Source of the DNA: Isoperla grammatica | Taxonomy: Eukaryota; Arthropoda; Insecta; Plecoptera; Perlodidae | Assembly: GCA_945910005.1 (NCBI GenBank) | Contig: OX246747.1 | Location: 40,895,353-40,959,352, forward strand | Direction of reading: 5' to 3' | Length of the DNA: 64,000 bases | Shown here: in pieces, positions 39,756-51,825 of the stretch | Numbering within the stretch: the first letter of the stretch is position 1 | How the letters are laid out: each line of letters begins with the position of its first letter | Program-made: the position numbers and the translations under genes | The notes under the pieces: generated by a model | The model's database searches: none | Seen by the model: the letters and a program-made list of their open reading frames with translations, nothing else | Told to the model about the DNA's origin: nothing

Positions 39756-40068
39756 GACAAGACTATTCTAATCTCGACGCCAAAAACAAAACACACGCGT
39801 TTATAAAACTCAATCACTCATATTGTAGAGAATGTTGAGTATTGTAATTATTCACACGTTATTATTGTCATTTAAATCCTGTCTGTCCTTGCTGGTCGGC
39901 CTTGGTCGGGTACCCTCGGCTACCTTCGGCTGCCGGCGCCACGGTGCAGCCACGGGTCAGAGGGCAACACAAGATGGCCGAAGGTGAACAACCCGCGGCC
40001 TATTTCACTCGACTTGCAAGGTCGCGGGTCATCGCGTCACGTGGGTTCGAATCCCGCCCAATGATCGG

Positions 40069-40490
40069 TGGCTCGTTGGTCCAGTGGTTAGCATCCCTGC
40101 TTCCAATGCAGAAGGTCCCGGGTTCAAATCCCACTTCAGGCAGAAGTTTTTTAACTTCTGATGTGGATTAAATTCCATTACTTCTTGGCTTAGGAATAAG
40201 TAAACGGTGACTTTGGAGCCGTCCTAGCAACGAAGCACTCAATAAATTCAAAGTTGTTCTGAATCGGCCTTGTTGATTCTGACATTTGTCCGCAGGTGTT
40301 CGCACTGTCCAATCACTGATTCATATGTTTCGTATTTGAAATATCGATCTTTGATTGGTTATCGCTCACTCGTCGATGGTGTTCGACGCCTACAGGGTTG
40401 GTTTAGTCACTTTAAATTAAAGTCCTCCACTGCAAATCAGTTTAGTTACTGAGTGGGTGGACTCTAAATGTGAATTTATTTATTTATTTA
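40069..40490 (+). mobile_element. SINE family A, full length (~420 bp)
   Basis: Best copy in the window. The head GGCTCGTTGGTCCAGTGGTT then GCATCCCTGCTTCCAATGC and GGTCCCGGGTTCAAATCCC corresponds to a tRNA-Gly with anticodon TCC. The body contains AACGAAGCACTCAATAAATT and GTCCAATCACTGATTCATAT. The tail ends GACTCTAAATGTGAATTTA followed by (TTTA)n. A second tRNA-like B box lies just upstream at 40045-40060. Confidence 0.93.
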
Positions 40491-40496
40491 CTTAAA

Positions 40497-41740
40497 ACTG
40501 TTTACACAGCCGAGCCGGATCCTTGTTATATATTGTTTTCCTCATTCGTAGATTCGTTCTTACCGATCGTTCTATGAAACGATTTTTAAACTCAAGATAT
40601 GTTTGAAGAGCCCTTAACAACTATGATTAGGGATCTAATCCAAATTGTATTGTTTTTATTAATAACACTGTTATACACAGCCGAGCTGGATCCTCCGTAT
40701 GTATTATTTTCTTCATTCGTAGATTCGTTCTTACCGACCGGCCTATGAAACGATTTTAAAACAAAAGATATTTTTGAAAAGCCCTTAACAAACTTAAATT
40801 AGGTATGGTATCCAAATTATTATTATTTTTATTATTATTATTATTAATAACACTGTTATACACAGCCAAGCTGGATCCTTCGTAAATATTATTTTCTTCA
40901 TTCGTAGATTCGTTCTTACTGATCGGTCTATGAAACGATTTTAAAACTAAAGATATGGTTTAAGAGCTCTTAAACAACTACAACAATTAGGTAGGTAATC
41001 CAAATTATTATTTTTATTAATAACACTGTTATAAACAACCGAGCTGGATCCTTCGTATATATTATTTGCTTCATTCGTAGATTCGTTTTTACTGATCGGT
41101 CTATGAAACGATTTTAAAACAAAAGATATGTTTGAAAAGCCATTAAAAAACTTCAATTAGGTATGGTATCCAAATTATTATTATTATTAATATCACTGTT
41201 ATACAGCCGAGCTGGATCCTTCGTATATATTATTTGCTTCATTCGTAGATTCGTTTTTACTGATCGGTCTATGAAACGATTTTAAAACAAAAGATATGTT
41301 TGAAAAGCCCTCAAAACTTTAATTAGGTATGGTATCCAAATTATTTTTATTATTAACACTGTTATACACAGCCGAGCTGGATCCTTCGTGTATGTTATTT
41401 TCTTCATTCGTAGATTCGTTCTTACCGATCGGTATATGAAACGATTTTAAAACAACAGACATTTTTGAAAAGCCCTTAAAAACTTCAATTAGGTATGGGA
41501 ATCCAACTTATTATTATTATTAATAACACTGTTATAAACAGCCAAGCTGGATCCTTCGTATATATTATTTTTTTCATTCGTAGATTCGTTCTTACTGATC
41601 GGTCTATGAAACGATTTTAAAACAAAAGATATGTTTGAAAAGCCCTCAAAAACTTTAATTAGGTATGGTATCCAAATTATTTTTATTATTAATAACACTA
41701 TTTTTAAGCCGAGCTGGATCCTTGGTATATATTATTTTAA
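40497..41740. repeat. Tandem array, ~165-172 bp x 8
   Basis: Units contain CCGAGCTGGATCCTTCGTAT, TTCATTCGTAGATTCGTTC and GGTCTATGAAACGATTTT, with short (TTA)n stretches of variable length. The array starts directly after a SINE tail and ends in a tRNA-like element. Confidence 0.95.
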
Positions 41741-41789
41741 CATTCGTCAATTCGTTCTTACCGCTCGGACTATCAGAGCAATTAGGAGA

Positions 41790-41860
41790 AACATGATTTA
41801 TGTGGGATTCGAACCCACGTCCCTACGTGGCCTAACCACATGAGCCACCATGTCCGACCA
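41790..41860 (-). mobile_element. tRNA-like SINE head
   Basis: Minus strand reads GACATGGTGGCTCATGTGGT, TAGGCCACGTAGGGACGTGG and GTTCGAATCCCAC, with A-box and B-box spacing close to a tRNA. Similar B-box flanks occur at 22780 and 27845, so a SINE family is more likely than a tRNA gene. Confidence 0.55.
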
Positions 41861-42049
41861 CTTATATCCGAGGTTTTCCTCAGTCAGAAGACGAATGTTG
41901 TGTTTGTTTGAGTCCTATAAGACAAAACAGCCCTCGGAGATTACTTTCCTACAACCCAACCCCCTACTACACCTTGTTAGTCACTTGAAGAGGGGCACAT
42001 CGGGTAAAGCCATCGTGGCCTTACGATACACAATGATTTTAGAATCAAC

Positions 42050-42565
42050 AACAAGTCAACATCCGAGATGATCAACAAGTGATGCTGTCTTTGTTCCATC
42101 AGGTCTCAGGTTCGAGGAACTGTTTTAGATGTTCGTAAACAAATGTTGCAATAGAGGATGTTTGAGACAAGGTTAGAATCAACAAGTCAACATCCAAGCC
42201 GATCAACAAGTGATGCTGTCTTTGTTCCATCAGGTCTCAGGTTCGAGGAACTGTTTTAGATGTTCGTAAACAAATGTTGCAATAGAGGATGTTTGAGACA
42301 AGGTTAGAATCAACAAGTCAACATCCAAGCCGATCAACAAGTGATGCTGTCTTTGTTCCCTCAGGTCTCAGGTTCGAGGAACTGTTTTAGATGTTCGTAA
42401 ACAAATGTTGCAATAGAGGATGTTTGAGACAAGGTTAGAATCAACAAGTCAACATCCAAGACGATCAACAAGTGATGCTGTCTTTGTTCCATCAGGTCTC
42501 AGGTTCGAGGAACTGTTTTAGATGTTCGTAAACAAATGTTGCAATAGAGGATGTTTGAGACAAGG
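42050..42565. repeat. Tandem array, 131 bp x 4
   Basis: Units contain GAATCAACAAGTCAACATCC, CAAGTGATGCTGTCTTTG and GCAATAGAGGATGTTTGAG, nearly identical. Confidence 0.96.
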
Positions 42566-43129
42566 CCGCCCCGTTTGCCCGCGTCACTGGAATTAATTGC
42601 TCGAATCATCTTTAGGAAACATAAAGGATCCTTAAAGAGAAGGTGTTGTGAAACTAGAGGTTTAAAAACAACAAACAACAGGCGTAACAACGTAATGGAC
42701 CGGCAAAAAATAGTTTTGAAATTTAAAATCGAGGGGGACAATCATTTACAACATCCAGATGATAAAAGAACAACAACAACAACAACAACAACACGCAATA
42801 ACAACAATTAATGGACACCATTATAATGGATTCCTACCAAAAAAAAAAAACTATTCGGGTAAACAAGAGCATTATGACAAGGTCATAATAGGACATATCA
42901 TAAAGAATCCTCAGAAGACTAATATGTTTTTAAGTTTAAAGACCAAACAACAATGTTAGAGGTCATGAAGTTTGTGTGTGACGAATTGATTGGCTGCATT
43001 AACTTCAACAAAATTTCCAATTTCTTTGCAAAATTCCAAAGAGGTTTGCAAGCACAGTTTTCTCGACACAAACATCTCAACTTGATGTATGGTGATGCGC
43101 AAACCACGACGCATAGAAATAACAACTAT
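42566..43129. other. Spacer, no gene seen
   Basis: Contains a (CAA)n stretch at 42770-42795 and an A-rich run at 42839-42850. Open frames exist but have no splice partners or family features. Confidence 0.4.
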
Positions 43130-43460
43130 TTGGGGCTGGGAACAGCATGGCGGGTGACTTGGAATGTCCAACACCTCCCGTTGTCGGGGTTGGGAAGCAG
43201 CAAGACGGGTGGCTTGGAATGTCCAACACCTCCCGTTGTCGGAGTTGGGAAGCAGCATGACGGGTGGCTTGGAATGTCCAACACCCCCGTTGTCAGGGTT
43301 GGGAAGCAGCATGACGGGTGGCTTGGAATGTCCAACACCTCCCGTTGTCAGGGTTGGGAAGCGGCATGACGGGTGGCTTGGAATGTCCAACACCTCCCGT
43401 TGTCAGGGTTGGGAAGCAGCACGACGGGTGGCTTGGAATGTCCAACACCTCCCGTGCGTC
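43130..43460. repeat. Minisatellite, 55 bp x 6
   Basis: Units contain GGTGGCTTGGAATGTCCAAC and CCCGTTGTCAGGGTTGGGAA. The long open frames on both strands here are by-products of the repeat. Confidence 0.96.
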
Positions 43461-44084
43461 AGACGACCATCCAACAAGGAAGTCCAACCTTTGAGAGGAA
43501 GGTCACTGCAAGGACGTCACTAGTTTAGGCGGGAAACAAAGGTCAGAAAGAAGAAGCGCCGACACCAAAGAACTTGATTTACAAAAATGTCAAACAACAT
43601 CTTGGATTTCCTCTTTCCACAGCCTTGTAGACCGTGGCATGCACCGCCGACACGATGGATACCGGACACAGTACATCACATTGTTATTCATATATGCGAT
43701 GGTTCCATGGCTCCGAATGACGCACGCACACACACACACGGCAACATATTTCGTGCATGAGGGGGCTGAATTTACGAAAGAAAGATTCTTTGTTTCTAGA
43801 TTCTGCGCAGATTGTAGATGCTGCCATCTTGCGCTGCTGATAACACTGATACCTCAGGGTATAGAAGGCATCTACTATTGTTACAACGTGACGTCACAAC
43901 GGCCATATTGGAGACCAAAATGTGATGATTAATTTCATGTTTACACAGTTATTAATTCCAACAAAGATAAATACAATCGTACGCGTTTGTTATTCTAATA
44001 TCGGTTCTATACAACTTTTTATTTGTTTTTTCCTCCATCCTGGACACAGGGTGTTCAAGCAAGCGACATACATCATGTGAGAAA

Positions 44085-45085
44085 GATATGCTACTACTAT
44101 TCCAATGTCTTTGGCTGTGATAAAGATATGCTACTACTGTTCCAATGTCTTTGGCTGTGATAAAGATACGCTACTACTGTTCCAATGTCTTTGGCTGTGA
44201 GAAAGATATGCTACTACTGTTCCGATGTCTTTGGCTGTGAGAAAAATATGCTACTACTATTCCAATGTCTTTGGCTGTGAGGAAGATATGCTACTACTAT
44301 TCCAACGTCTTTGGCTGTGAGAAGGATACGCTACTACTATTCCAACGTCTTTGGCTGTGAGAAGGATACGCTACTACTATTCCAATGTGTTTGGCTGTGG
44401 CAAGATACGCTACAACTATTCCAATGTGTTTGTCTGTGAGAAGGATACGCTACTACTATTCCAATGTTTTTGGCTGTGAGAAGGATACGCTACAACTATT
44501 CCAACGTCTTTGGCTGTGAGAAGGATACGCTACTACTATTCCAATGTGTTTGTCTGTGAGAAGGATACGCTACTACTATTCCAATGTCTTTGGCTGTGAG
44601 AAGGATACGCTACAACTATTCCAATGTCTTTGGCTGTGAGAAGGATATGCTGCTACTATTCCAATGTGTTTGGCTGTGAGGCAGATATGCTGCTACTATT
44701 CCAATGTGTTTGGCTGTGGCAAGATATGCTGCTACTATTCCAATGTCTTTGGCTGTGTGAAAGATATGCTGCTACTATTCCAATGTGTTTGGCTGTGAGG
44801 CAGATATGCTACTACTATTCCAATGTCTTTGGCTTTGAGAAAGATAAGCTACTACTATTCCAATGTCTTTGGCTGTGAGGCAGATACGCTACTACTATTC
44901 CAATGTCTTTGGCTGTGAGAAAGATATGCTGTTACTATTCCAATGTCTTTGGCTGTGAGAAAGATATGCTACTACTGTTCCAATGTCTTTGGCTGTGAGA
45001 AAGATATGCTACTACTGTTCCAATGTCTTTGGCTATGAGAAAGATATGCTGCTACTATTCCAATGTCTTTGGCTGTGAGGCGATG
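44085..45085. repeat. Minisatellite, 40 bp x ~25
   Basis: Units TCCAATGTCTTTGGCTGTGA plus GAAAGATATGCTACTACTAT, with many variant copies and some 39-bp units. Confidence 0.97.
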
Positions 45086-45299
45086 CGACGCCGTCAGATT
45101 TATCTCCTCGAAACGGATGTAGACAAGACTCAGAGTGTCTCCGCATTCAACAAGTGAAATATGTCATCTTACAGACGGGGACAATGCTGGGGACGCGTGT
45201 GGAAATACCCAAGAAGGTCACACCTCGCACGGTACCGTCCTTGGTGACCTGCGACCTCAGGGGGTCAATAGATGAACCGGTTCCTGAGATGTTTACGCC

Positions 45300-45945
45300 G
45301 AGGTTCGAACACTGGACTCTTAGCAGGGTCTACACTGGACCTCGGTTAGTATTGGTGTTGGAAGACATGCCAGACGTCGCCGGGGTACGAACACTGGACT
45401 CTTAGCAGGGTCTACACTGGACCTCGGTTAGTATTGGTGTTGGAAGACATGCCAGACGTCGCCGGGGTACGAACACTGGACTCTTAGCAGGGTTTACACT
45501 GGACCTCGGTTAGTATTGGTGTTGGAAGACATGCCAGACGTCGCCGGGGTACGAACACTGGACTCTTAGCAGGCTCTGGACTGGACCTCGGTTAGTATTG
45601 GTGTTGGAAGACATGCCAGACGTCGCCGGGGTACGAACACTGGACTCTTAGCAGGGTTTACACTGGACCTCGGTTAGTATTGGTGTTGGAAGACATGCCA
45701 GACGTCGCCGGGGTACGAACACTGGACTCTTAGCAGGCTCTGGACTGGACCTCGGTTAGTATTGGTGTTGGAAGACATGCCAGACGTCGCCGGGGTACGA
45801 ACACTGGACTCTTAGCAGGGTCTACACTGGACCTCGGTTAGTATTGGTGTTGGAAGACATGCCAGACGTCGCCGGGGTACGAACACTGGACTCTTAGCAG
45901 GCTCTGGACTGGACCTCGGTTAGTATTGGTGTTGGAAGACATACT
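45300..45945. repeat. Minisatellite, 82 bp x ~8
   Basis: Units contain GAACACTGGACTCTTAGCAG, CACTGGACCTCGGTTAGTAT and GACATGCCAGACGTCGCCGG. Two subtypes (GGGTCTACACTGG and GGCTCTGGACTGG) alternate in part of the array, so it is partly a dimeric higher-order repeat. Confidence 0.96.
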
Positions 45946-46044
45946 ATTGTAGACAGCAATAAGATACATTGCACGTCGCCGGGGTCGTCATAAGGGAATC
46001 AAGGGAGGGAGAGGGGTTAGACTACTTCGGTAGTCCACAAAGAT

Positions 46045-46200
46045 GGCTTGAAGGTAACACCCGAGACTCACCCGAGGGACGCCAGTTCGATTCCCGCCAC
46101 CGGTAGTCTTGACTGAAGGTTTACTCCGTCACAAGGCAAATGGTGTCCTACTAACAACCCTTGGCCATTCCTACCCAACTATCCAACACCCCAATATTCC
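46045..46200 (+). mobile_element. tRNA-derived SINE, second family
   Basis: GACGCCAGTTCGATTCCCGCC serves as a B box. It is followed by CTTGACTGAAGGTTTACTCC and GTCACAAGGCAAATGG, matching the body of the copy at 37178-37335. Confidence 0.6.
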
Positions 46201-46325
46201 TAGTAAGTCACCCGATGAGAGAGCTGTGTGCACCCTACCGCAGGGATTCTACGAGAGAAGACGCGGTTCATGTGACTCAAAGTTAACGGAAGTGAGTCTT
46301 TGGTGAAACGTTTGCAAGAACAAGG

Positions 46326-46770
46326 GTGGCTCGTTGGTCCAATAGTTAGCATCCCTGCTTCCAATGCAGAAGGTCCCGGGTTCAAATCCCGCTTCAGTCA
46401 GAAGTTTTTTAACTTCTAATGTGGATTCAATTCCATTACTTCTTGGCTTAGGAATAAGTAAACGGTGACTTTGGACTTTGGAGCCGTCCTAGCAACGAAG
46501 CACTCAATAAATTCAAGTTGTTCTGATACGGCGTTGTTGATTCTGGCATTTGTCCGCAGGTGTTCACACTGTCCAATCACTGATTCATATGTTTCGTATC
46601 CGAAATATCGATCTTTGATTGGTTATCGGATCGCTCACTCGTTGATGGTGTTCGAAGCCTACAGGGTTGGTTTAGTCGCTTTAAATTAAAAGTCCCCCAC
46701 TGCAAATCAGTTAAGTTACTGAGTGGGTAGACTCTAAATGTGAATTTATTTTATTTATTTATTTATGCAC
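46326..46770 (+). mobile_element. SINE family A, full length
   Basis: Same head (GGCTCGTTGGTCCAATAGTT), body and tail as the copy at 40069-40490, with small insertions such as a second GACTTTGGA at about 46468. Confidence 0.93.
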
Positions 46771-46992
46771 GGCAGGTTGACGGCAACAACGGTGAGCCAA
46801 CCTGACTCTCACAACCGCCGCCCGGCCGAGGCTCCTCCAGTCGTATTATCGAGTCCAGTGGTCGAAAGGTCCCCGGTTGCAAACAACATGGCGAGGCGGG
46901 TGACATATTTGGTACCGTCTGGGTTCTTGACGCCACGTTGGTGACGTTGGTCGGATAAATCACAAACTCGCGCGCAACACTCTATGATGTAT

Positions 46993-47098
46993 GGGGGGGG
47001 GGGGGGGGGACTCGCAACATCCTGTTGGGGTACGTCCATTGGACACACACGCACTTGCTGTGTCTACGCACGGCGTGTAGGCAGACAGGGGGGGGGGG
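46993..47098. repeat. G-rich tracts
   Basis: About 17 consecutive G at 46993-47009 and about 10 more near 47089-47098. Confidence 0.9.
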
Positions 47099-47339
47099 AT
47101 AACACCCCTCAGATAAAGAAATCGTTTTTTTTGTGGGTGTGAGTTTGAACGTTTTAGGGGGGTAAGGAATTTTAATCATAAAATTTCAAATTTAAAAAAT
47201 GAGTCAATCTAAGATTAGTGAGAGGGTTGATAATGGCAAACGTGAGACAGCCAGTCTACGTTAGGCCGTTATATATTAATTAATAAATAGTCTTGGAGAA
47301 TAAATTGTAGTTGCAAAAGTAGCACAATATAGGAGGCTC

Positions 47340-47398
47340 AACGGTAGCACGCGATACTCGGCGTGAGAGGTCGCCGGTCCGAATCCCACACCAGTAAA
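47340..47398 (+). mobile_element. tRNA-like SINE head
   Basis: GGCTCAACGGTAGCACGCGA then GAGGTCGCCGGTCCGAATCC resembles the A and B boxes of a tRNA-derived SINE; no complete acceptor stem. Confidence 0.45.
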
Positions 47399-47723
47399 CA
47401 GATCCTGGGATTCAATAGTCAGATCAATATTATCTCGTTGCCAAAATATAATAACTAAAGCCCACTAAAGATCATCAACCAATCACGTGTCCGATACACG
47501 TAAGAGTTGCCTCACTGCTCGCTCATCCACGACGCTCATCCAAGCAGTTAACTAAAACACTCACAGATCGCAGCATCTGTCGTTACTTTAATAAAGAACA
47601 CCAGACGGAAATACCAAGGAATATGACGTCATCCGCGAACGAGGAAAATACTGTGAATATCAATTATAACAACATTGGGCAAATTGTGATTGGGTGTTGG
47701 GGCGAGACGTCACAGACGTCCAG

Positions 47724-47925
47724 CATGGTTCTAAGACAGACACTTGTTGCATCAGAACAACAGCAAGTGTTTTAGTGAGCATGGTTCTAACATTGATTAA
47801 ACAGTTTAATCAATGGTTCTAAGACAGACACTTGTTGCATCAGAACAACAGCAAGTGTTTTAGTGAGGATGGTTCTAAGACAGACACTTGTTGCATCAGA
47901 ACAACAGCAAGTGTTTTAGTGAGGG
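47724..47925. repeat. Tandem repeat, ~55 bp x 3
   Basis: Units contain GGTTCTAAGACAGACACTTG and CAACAGCAAGTGTTTTAGTG. Within each unit ACACTTGTTG and CAACAGCAAGTGT can pair. Copies 1 and 2 are separated by about 30 bp containing TTAAACAGTTTAA. Confidence 0.9.
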
Positions 47926-48129
47926 AGAAAGTCGAGACAACTAGACCTGAGTTAGGTAAGTCTTGGGATCAACATATTGTCATAAAAACATGGGTGCAAT
48001 ACAGTCGCACTTGTCAAATTGTGTTGGTAAAATGCATGGATGATATTATAATAGGGTGTGCCCATACCCTCTTAACCCTCATCCCCATAGAATGCGAACT
48101 CTCAGGCCACCACCGTCAGTAACCCCTTA

Positions 48130-49130
48130 CTTGTAGCCTGTACGCAACCCCCGATACACCTTCTCAGCGCGCCGCACGGCAGCTGCCTCAACCCTGTTAC
48201 CCCTTAGTTGTAGCCTGTACGCAACCCCCGATACACCTTCTCAGCGCGCCGCACGGCAGCTGCCTCAACCCTGTTACCCCTTAGTTGCAGCCTGTACGCA
48301 ACCCTCGATACACCTTCTCAGCGCCCCGCGCGGCAGCTGCCTCAACCCTATTACCCCTTAGTTGTAGCCTGTACGCAACCCTCGATACACCTTCTCAGCG
48401 CGCCGCACGGCAGCTGCCTCAACCCTATTACCCCTTAGTTGTAGCCTGTACGCAACCCTCGATACACCTTCTCAGCGCCCCGCGCGGCAGCTGCCTCAAC
48501 CCTATTACCCCTTAGTTGTAGCCTGTACGCAACCCTCGATACACCTTCTCAGCGCGCCGCACGGCAGCTGCATCAACCCTGTTACCCCTTAGTTGTAGCC
48601 TGTACGCAACCCTCGATACACCTTCTCAGCGCGCCGCACGGCAGCTGCCTCAACCCTGTTACCCCTAAATTGTAGCCTGTACGCAACCCTCGATACACCT
48701 TCTCAGCGCCCCGCGCGGCAGCTGCCTCAACCCTATTACCCCTTAGTTGTAGCCTGTACGCAACCCTCGATACACCTTCTCAGCGCGCCGCACGGGAGCT
48801 GCCTCAACCCTGCTACCCCTTACTTGTAGCCTGTACGCAACCCTCGATACACCTTCTCAGCGCCCCGCGCGGCAGCTGCCTCAACCCTGTTACCCCTTAG
48901 TTGTAGCCTGTACGCAACCCCCGATACACCTTCTCAGCGCGCCGCACGGGAGCTGCCTCAACCCTGCTACCCCTTACTTGTAGCCTGTACGCAACCCTCG
49001 ATACACCTTCTCAGCGCGCCGCACGGGAGCTGCCTCAACCCTGCTACCCCTTACTTGTAGCCTGTACGCAACCCTCGATACACCTTCTCAGCGCGCCGCA
49101 CGGGAATTCCGTCAACCACGCTACCCTGTA
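48130..49130. repeat. Minisatellite, 77 bp x ~13
   Basis: Units contain TGTAGCCTGTACGCAACCC, GATACACCTTCTCAGCGC and GGCAGCTGCCTCAACCCTG. The array lies about 160 bp upstream of ninjurin exon 1. Confidence 0.96.
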
Positions 49131-49152
49131 CTTGTAGCGCGTAGGCAACCCC

Positions 49153-49260
49153 CGACTTTGGAGTATCACGACAACAAAGCAGATAATAAATAGTATAGAA
49201 TCCCCCACTGGCAATCCGTCTCTGCAACTGAGCAGGTCGCCTATAAATACAAATGTACAT
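49153..49260 (+). mobile_element. Diverged SINE copy just upstream of ninjurin
   Basis: GACTTTGGAGTATCACGACA and AATCCCCCACTGGCAATCC parallel SINE family A (GACTTTGGAGCCGTC and GTCCCCCACTGCAAATC) with a large internal deletion and many changes. Confidence 0.55.
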
Positions 49261-49289
49261 ATTTATCTACAGGGTCTGTTGGGGCCAGG

Positions 49290-50851
49290 ATGTCAATCAA
49301 CAACGACCCCAGCCCGGGAGAGAGGCGACCCCTGTTGATGCCCGAGAACCCGGATACAGGGGGCATCCCCCCCGCCAGCAACACGACTACGTCAATCAAC
49401 AAGGTAAGCATGTTGACACTTGTTGCTGCTACTTGGTAGATATCACAGACTCAGTGTCAGAACATAACCATTTGATTCATTTCATTAACACCGTATTGTT
49501 TATTGCAACCATAATTAATAATAACCAAAATAACAACCCTACTCATTATTAATAATATTAATATTTTGCTTCTTCTTATCCTCTGCCCACATTTGGCCTG
49601 TCAGGCCATCATGCTGGATCTGGTCAACCAGTGGGTCTTCATTCTCTTGTCTCTTCATGTCACTAAGCAATAGGGATGACATCGGGTATCCGGGTTACCC
49701 GAATCAAAAAATTACCCGAATCCGTTCTAAGGATTCGAATCTTGTTGTGGTACATTTTTAGTTGAATTGTTGTATGCTAAAACAATGCGCCAACAATGGT
49801 GATAACAAAATGACTTGTTTCCATTCAATAAAATACTTTCCGGCTCCGTTATGTGCCCATTATCGGCTTGATTAAAATTAGACTAAGCCTATTTTATGTG
49901 GTGTGATTGCTGCGGGCGAGTTCTGGTATGCCTGTGCTCCCACTGGCTCTCGGCCTACCCCTACCCCTTCCCGACCGTCATCACTGGCTGACAGAACGCA
50001 CGCTGGCAGCTTCTGCCACGGGCGGTCAATGGCCTTCAAATAACATGTTGAGTGACGTGATTTACACTTCTAGGATTCGGGTTACCCGAATCCTTGAGGG
50101 GCTGGAATCGAATCCAGATTTTACTACCCGATGTCATCCCTACTAAGCAATGCATCTTATTCTATCCCTGCGTTTAATCGGTGAGGGTTAATATGCACAG
50201 GAGTATAACACGTAGCCCACCCCTCATTAAATGACACCCCCTTGTTCGCAGCTGCCGCGAGTGTTCAACTTCCAGGACATACGTATGAACATAGCTGCAG
50301 GGATGATGGACCTGTCGCTCTTCATAGCCAACACCAATCAGCTGGCTAACGTCATACGCACCCCCGACCACGTCAAGCTAACTGACCTTGAGACCGTTAC
50401 CGTGGTTCTCATCTGCATCTCCATCTTCCTGCAGGTAAGAACCTCATTCACTCACAAACTACCCGTGCAAGTGACCCAAGACTAAGGTCTGAACTCACCA
50501 GCGACGTTAACTCCGATTTAGTTATTTTTAATTGCTCATAAAAATGAATTTTTGCTTGTAAAAAATAATTGTAAAAAAAACAATAATAAAAAAAAAAAAA
50601 TTGTAACAAAACCCGGTGTCTTTCGTTTCCAGGTGTTTGTGGTCCTGCTGCTGATCTGGCGTCCGGTAGAACGCGTGGATACCTTCAACAACAACAACAA
50701 CCGTGGCACCGTCACGTGCGTCTTTCTCATACTCGTAATAAACGTGTTTGTGGCGTGTCTCAACAACGAGCAACAACACTACAGCTACGACCCCACGCAC
50801 AAAGTAGTTCCGAGCACGCCAAACATTACCAACGCCATCGCGCCTCATTGA
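49290..50851 (+). CDS. Ninjurin family protein, complete, 3 exons
   Basis: Plasma-membrane homophilic adhesion protein; vertebrate NINJ1 also oligomerises to rupture the membrane in lytic cell death. Plus-strand exons 49290-49403, 50252-50434 and 50633-50851 join in phase 0 to 171 aa, slightly longer than human ninjurins (about 142-152 aa). Residues 1-45 are a polar, Pro-rich extracellular N-terminus. The conserved amphipathic segment MNIAAGMMDLSLFIANTNQL is at about 50-69. Two hydrophobic membrane segments follow, TVTVVLICISIFLQVFVVLL and TCVFLILVINVFVACL. The start is the first ATG in the exon 1 frame; no other Met lies upstream in frame within the exon. It is the only plus-strand gene in the window. 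An ancestral duplication into NINJ1 and NINJ2 cannot be assigned here. Confidence 0.93.
49671..50142. mobile_element. Ac-like hAT MITE in ninjurin intron 1
   Basis: Perfect 18-bp inverted termini TAGGGATGACATCGGGTA, flanked by the 8-bp direct repeat CTAAGCAA at 49663-49670 and 50143-50150. TAGGGATGA termini and 8-bp duplications are typical of Ac-type hAT elements. Subterminal GGATTCGGGTTACCCGAATCC-like palindromes occur on both sides. It is 472 bp with no transposase. Confidence 0.93.
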
Positions 50852-51519
50852 ACGCACGGGCGTTCACGTGGCGTTGAATCGATCTGAAACTCGTTTGATG
50901 CGTCGTCGATTTTTATCCAAACTTTAGAAGTATTATTAAGTGTATTTTTATCTTGTACGTAAAGCTTTACGCCGAGGTTATGCTCGACTAGAATGGGTGG
51001 AGCCCAACGCCCACCAGTCACTCATACCCCACACTGCCACAGGTATCACACAGTCCTCTACGCAGTAATGCAAACATAAAGTCTTTATAAACTGATATTT
51101 TACCTTTGTGGGCCAAAAATCTGATGACTAAACAATGAGATTGTTTAAATTCTCAGGACATGATTCTCCTATAAAATATAATGTAGTGAATAGTAATACC
51201 TCTAATATTATTATGATTTTACAACTAAATACGTCTAATGGTGCTATGTATTTTTATATTCTGCAGTAGTTAAGTACATTTAGTTTTAAAAATGTATTAT
51301 TTAGTATTTAAGACAAAACAACTCACCTACCAAGTTGTGTATGCACATCAGTGTATGAAAGAAGGCTAATAAATATACCGATGATTTGTAATACAAACCA
51401 TTCTTATACAATTAACACAATTACCATGGAGTACAATCTAGTGCATGAGTGATGCAACAAGTAACACCTTACCTCAACATGGTTCAGCAGTCTTCGGATT
51501 CGGATCTTTCTAGGATTAA

Positions 51520-51642
51520 AAATTAATAATGTTGTGCCAATAGTCTATGTTCCCGTATTTAAAAAATGGTTGGATGGAAGAGAATGCTTAGCAGGCATTA
51601 ATCCCACCATCAATAAAGACATTAATCAATCAATCAATCAAT
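51520..51642 (+). mobile_element. 3' end of a non-LTR retroposon
   Basis: AGGATTAAAAATTAATAATG then GGTTGGATGGAAGAGAATGC and ATCAATAAAGACATT are followed by (AATC)n. A short tandem tail directly after such a 3' end is typical of non-LTR elements. Confidence 0.5.
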
Positions 51643-51825
51643 CTTCACCTTCGCCTTCTTAGCAACAATACTTCGTCCCTTCACTCTCGTATCCACAACC
51701 TTCAATGGTTCTCTCTTCCGACGAACACACGCTCCTTTACTACAGAAATACTCAGAGCTTTTCTTGGTTGTAATTAAATGTGAAAAGTAATATAAAAAAC
51801 ATTTAAACAAATGCATAAATAAAAT

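Noticed and set aside
40069..40140. Functional tRNA-Gly gene
   Set aside because: The same head recurs at 46326 and 3592 with a shared SINE body, and the acceptor stem is not well paired.
41790..41860. Functional tRNA gene on the minus strand
   Set aside because: A and B boxes are visible, but the stems are imperfect and similar B-box flanks occur at other places, so a SINE head is more likely.
42956..43523. Frames of 119-145 codons on both strands
   Set aside because: Produced by the 55-bp array; opposite strands open over the same repeat.
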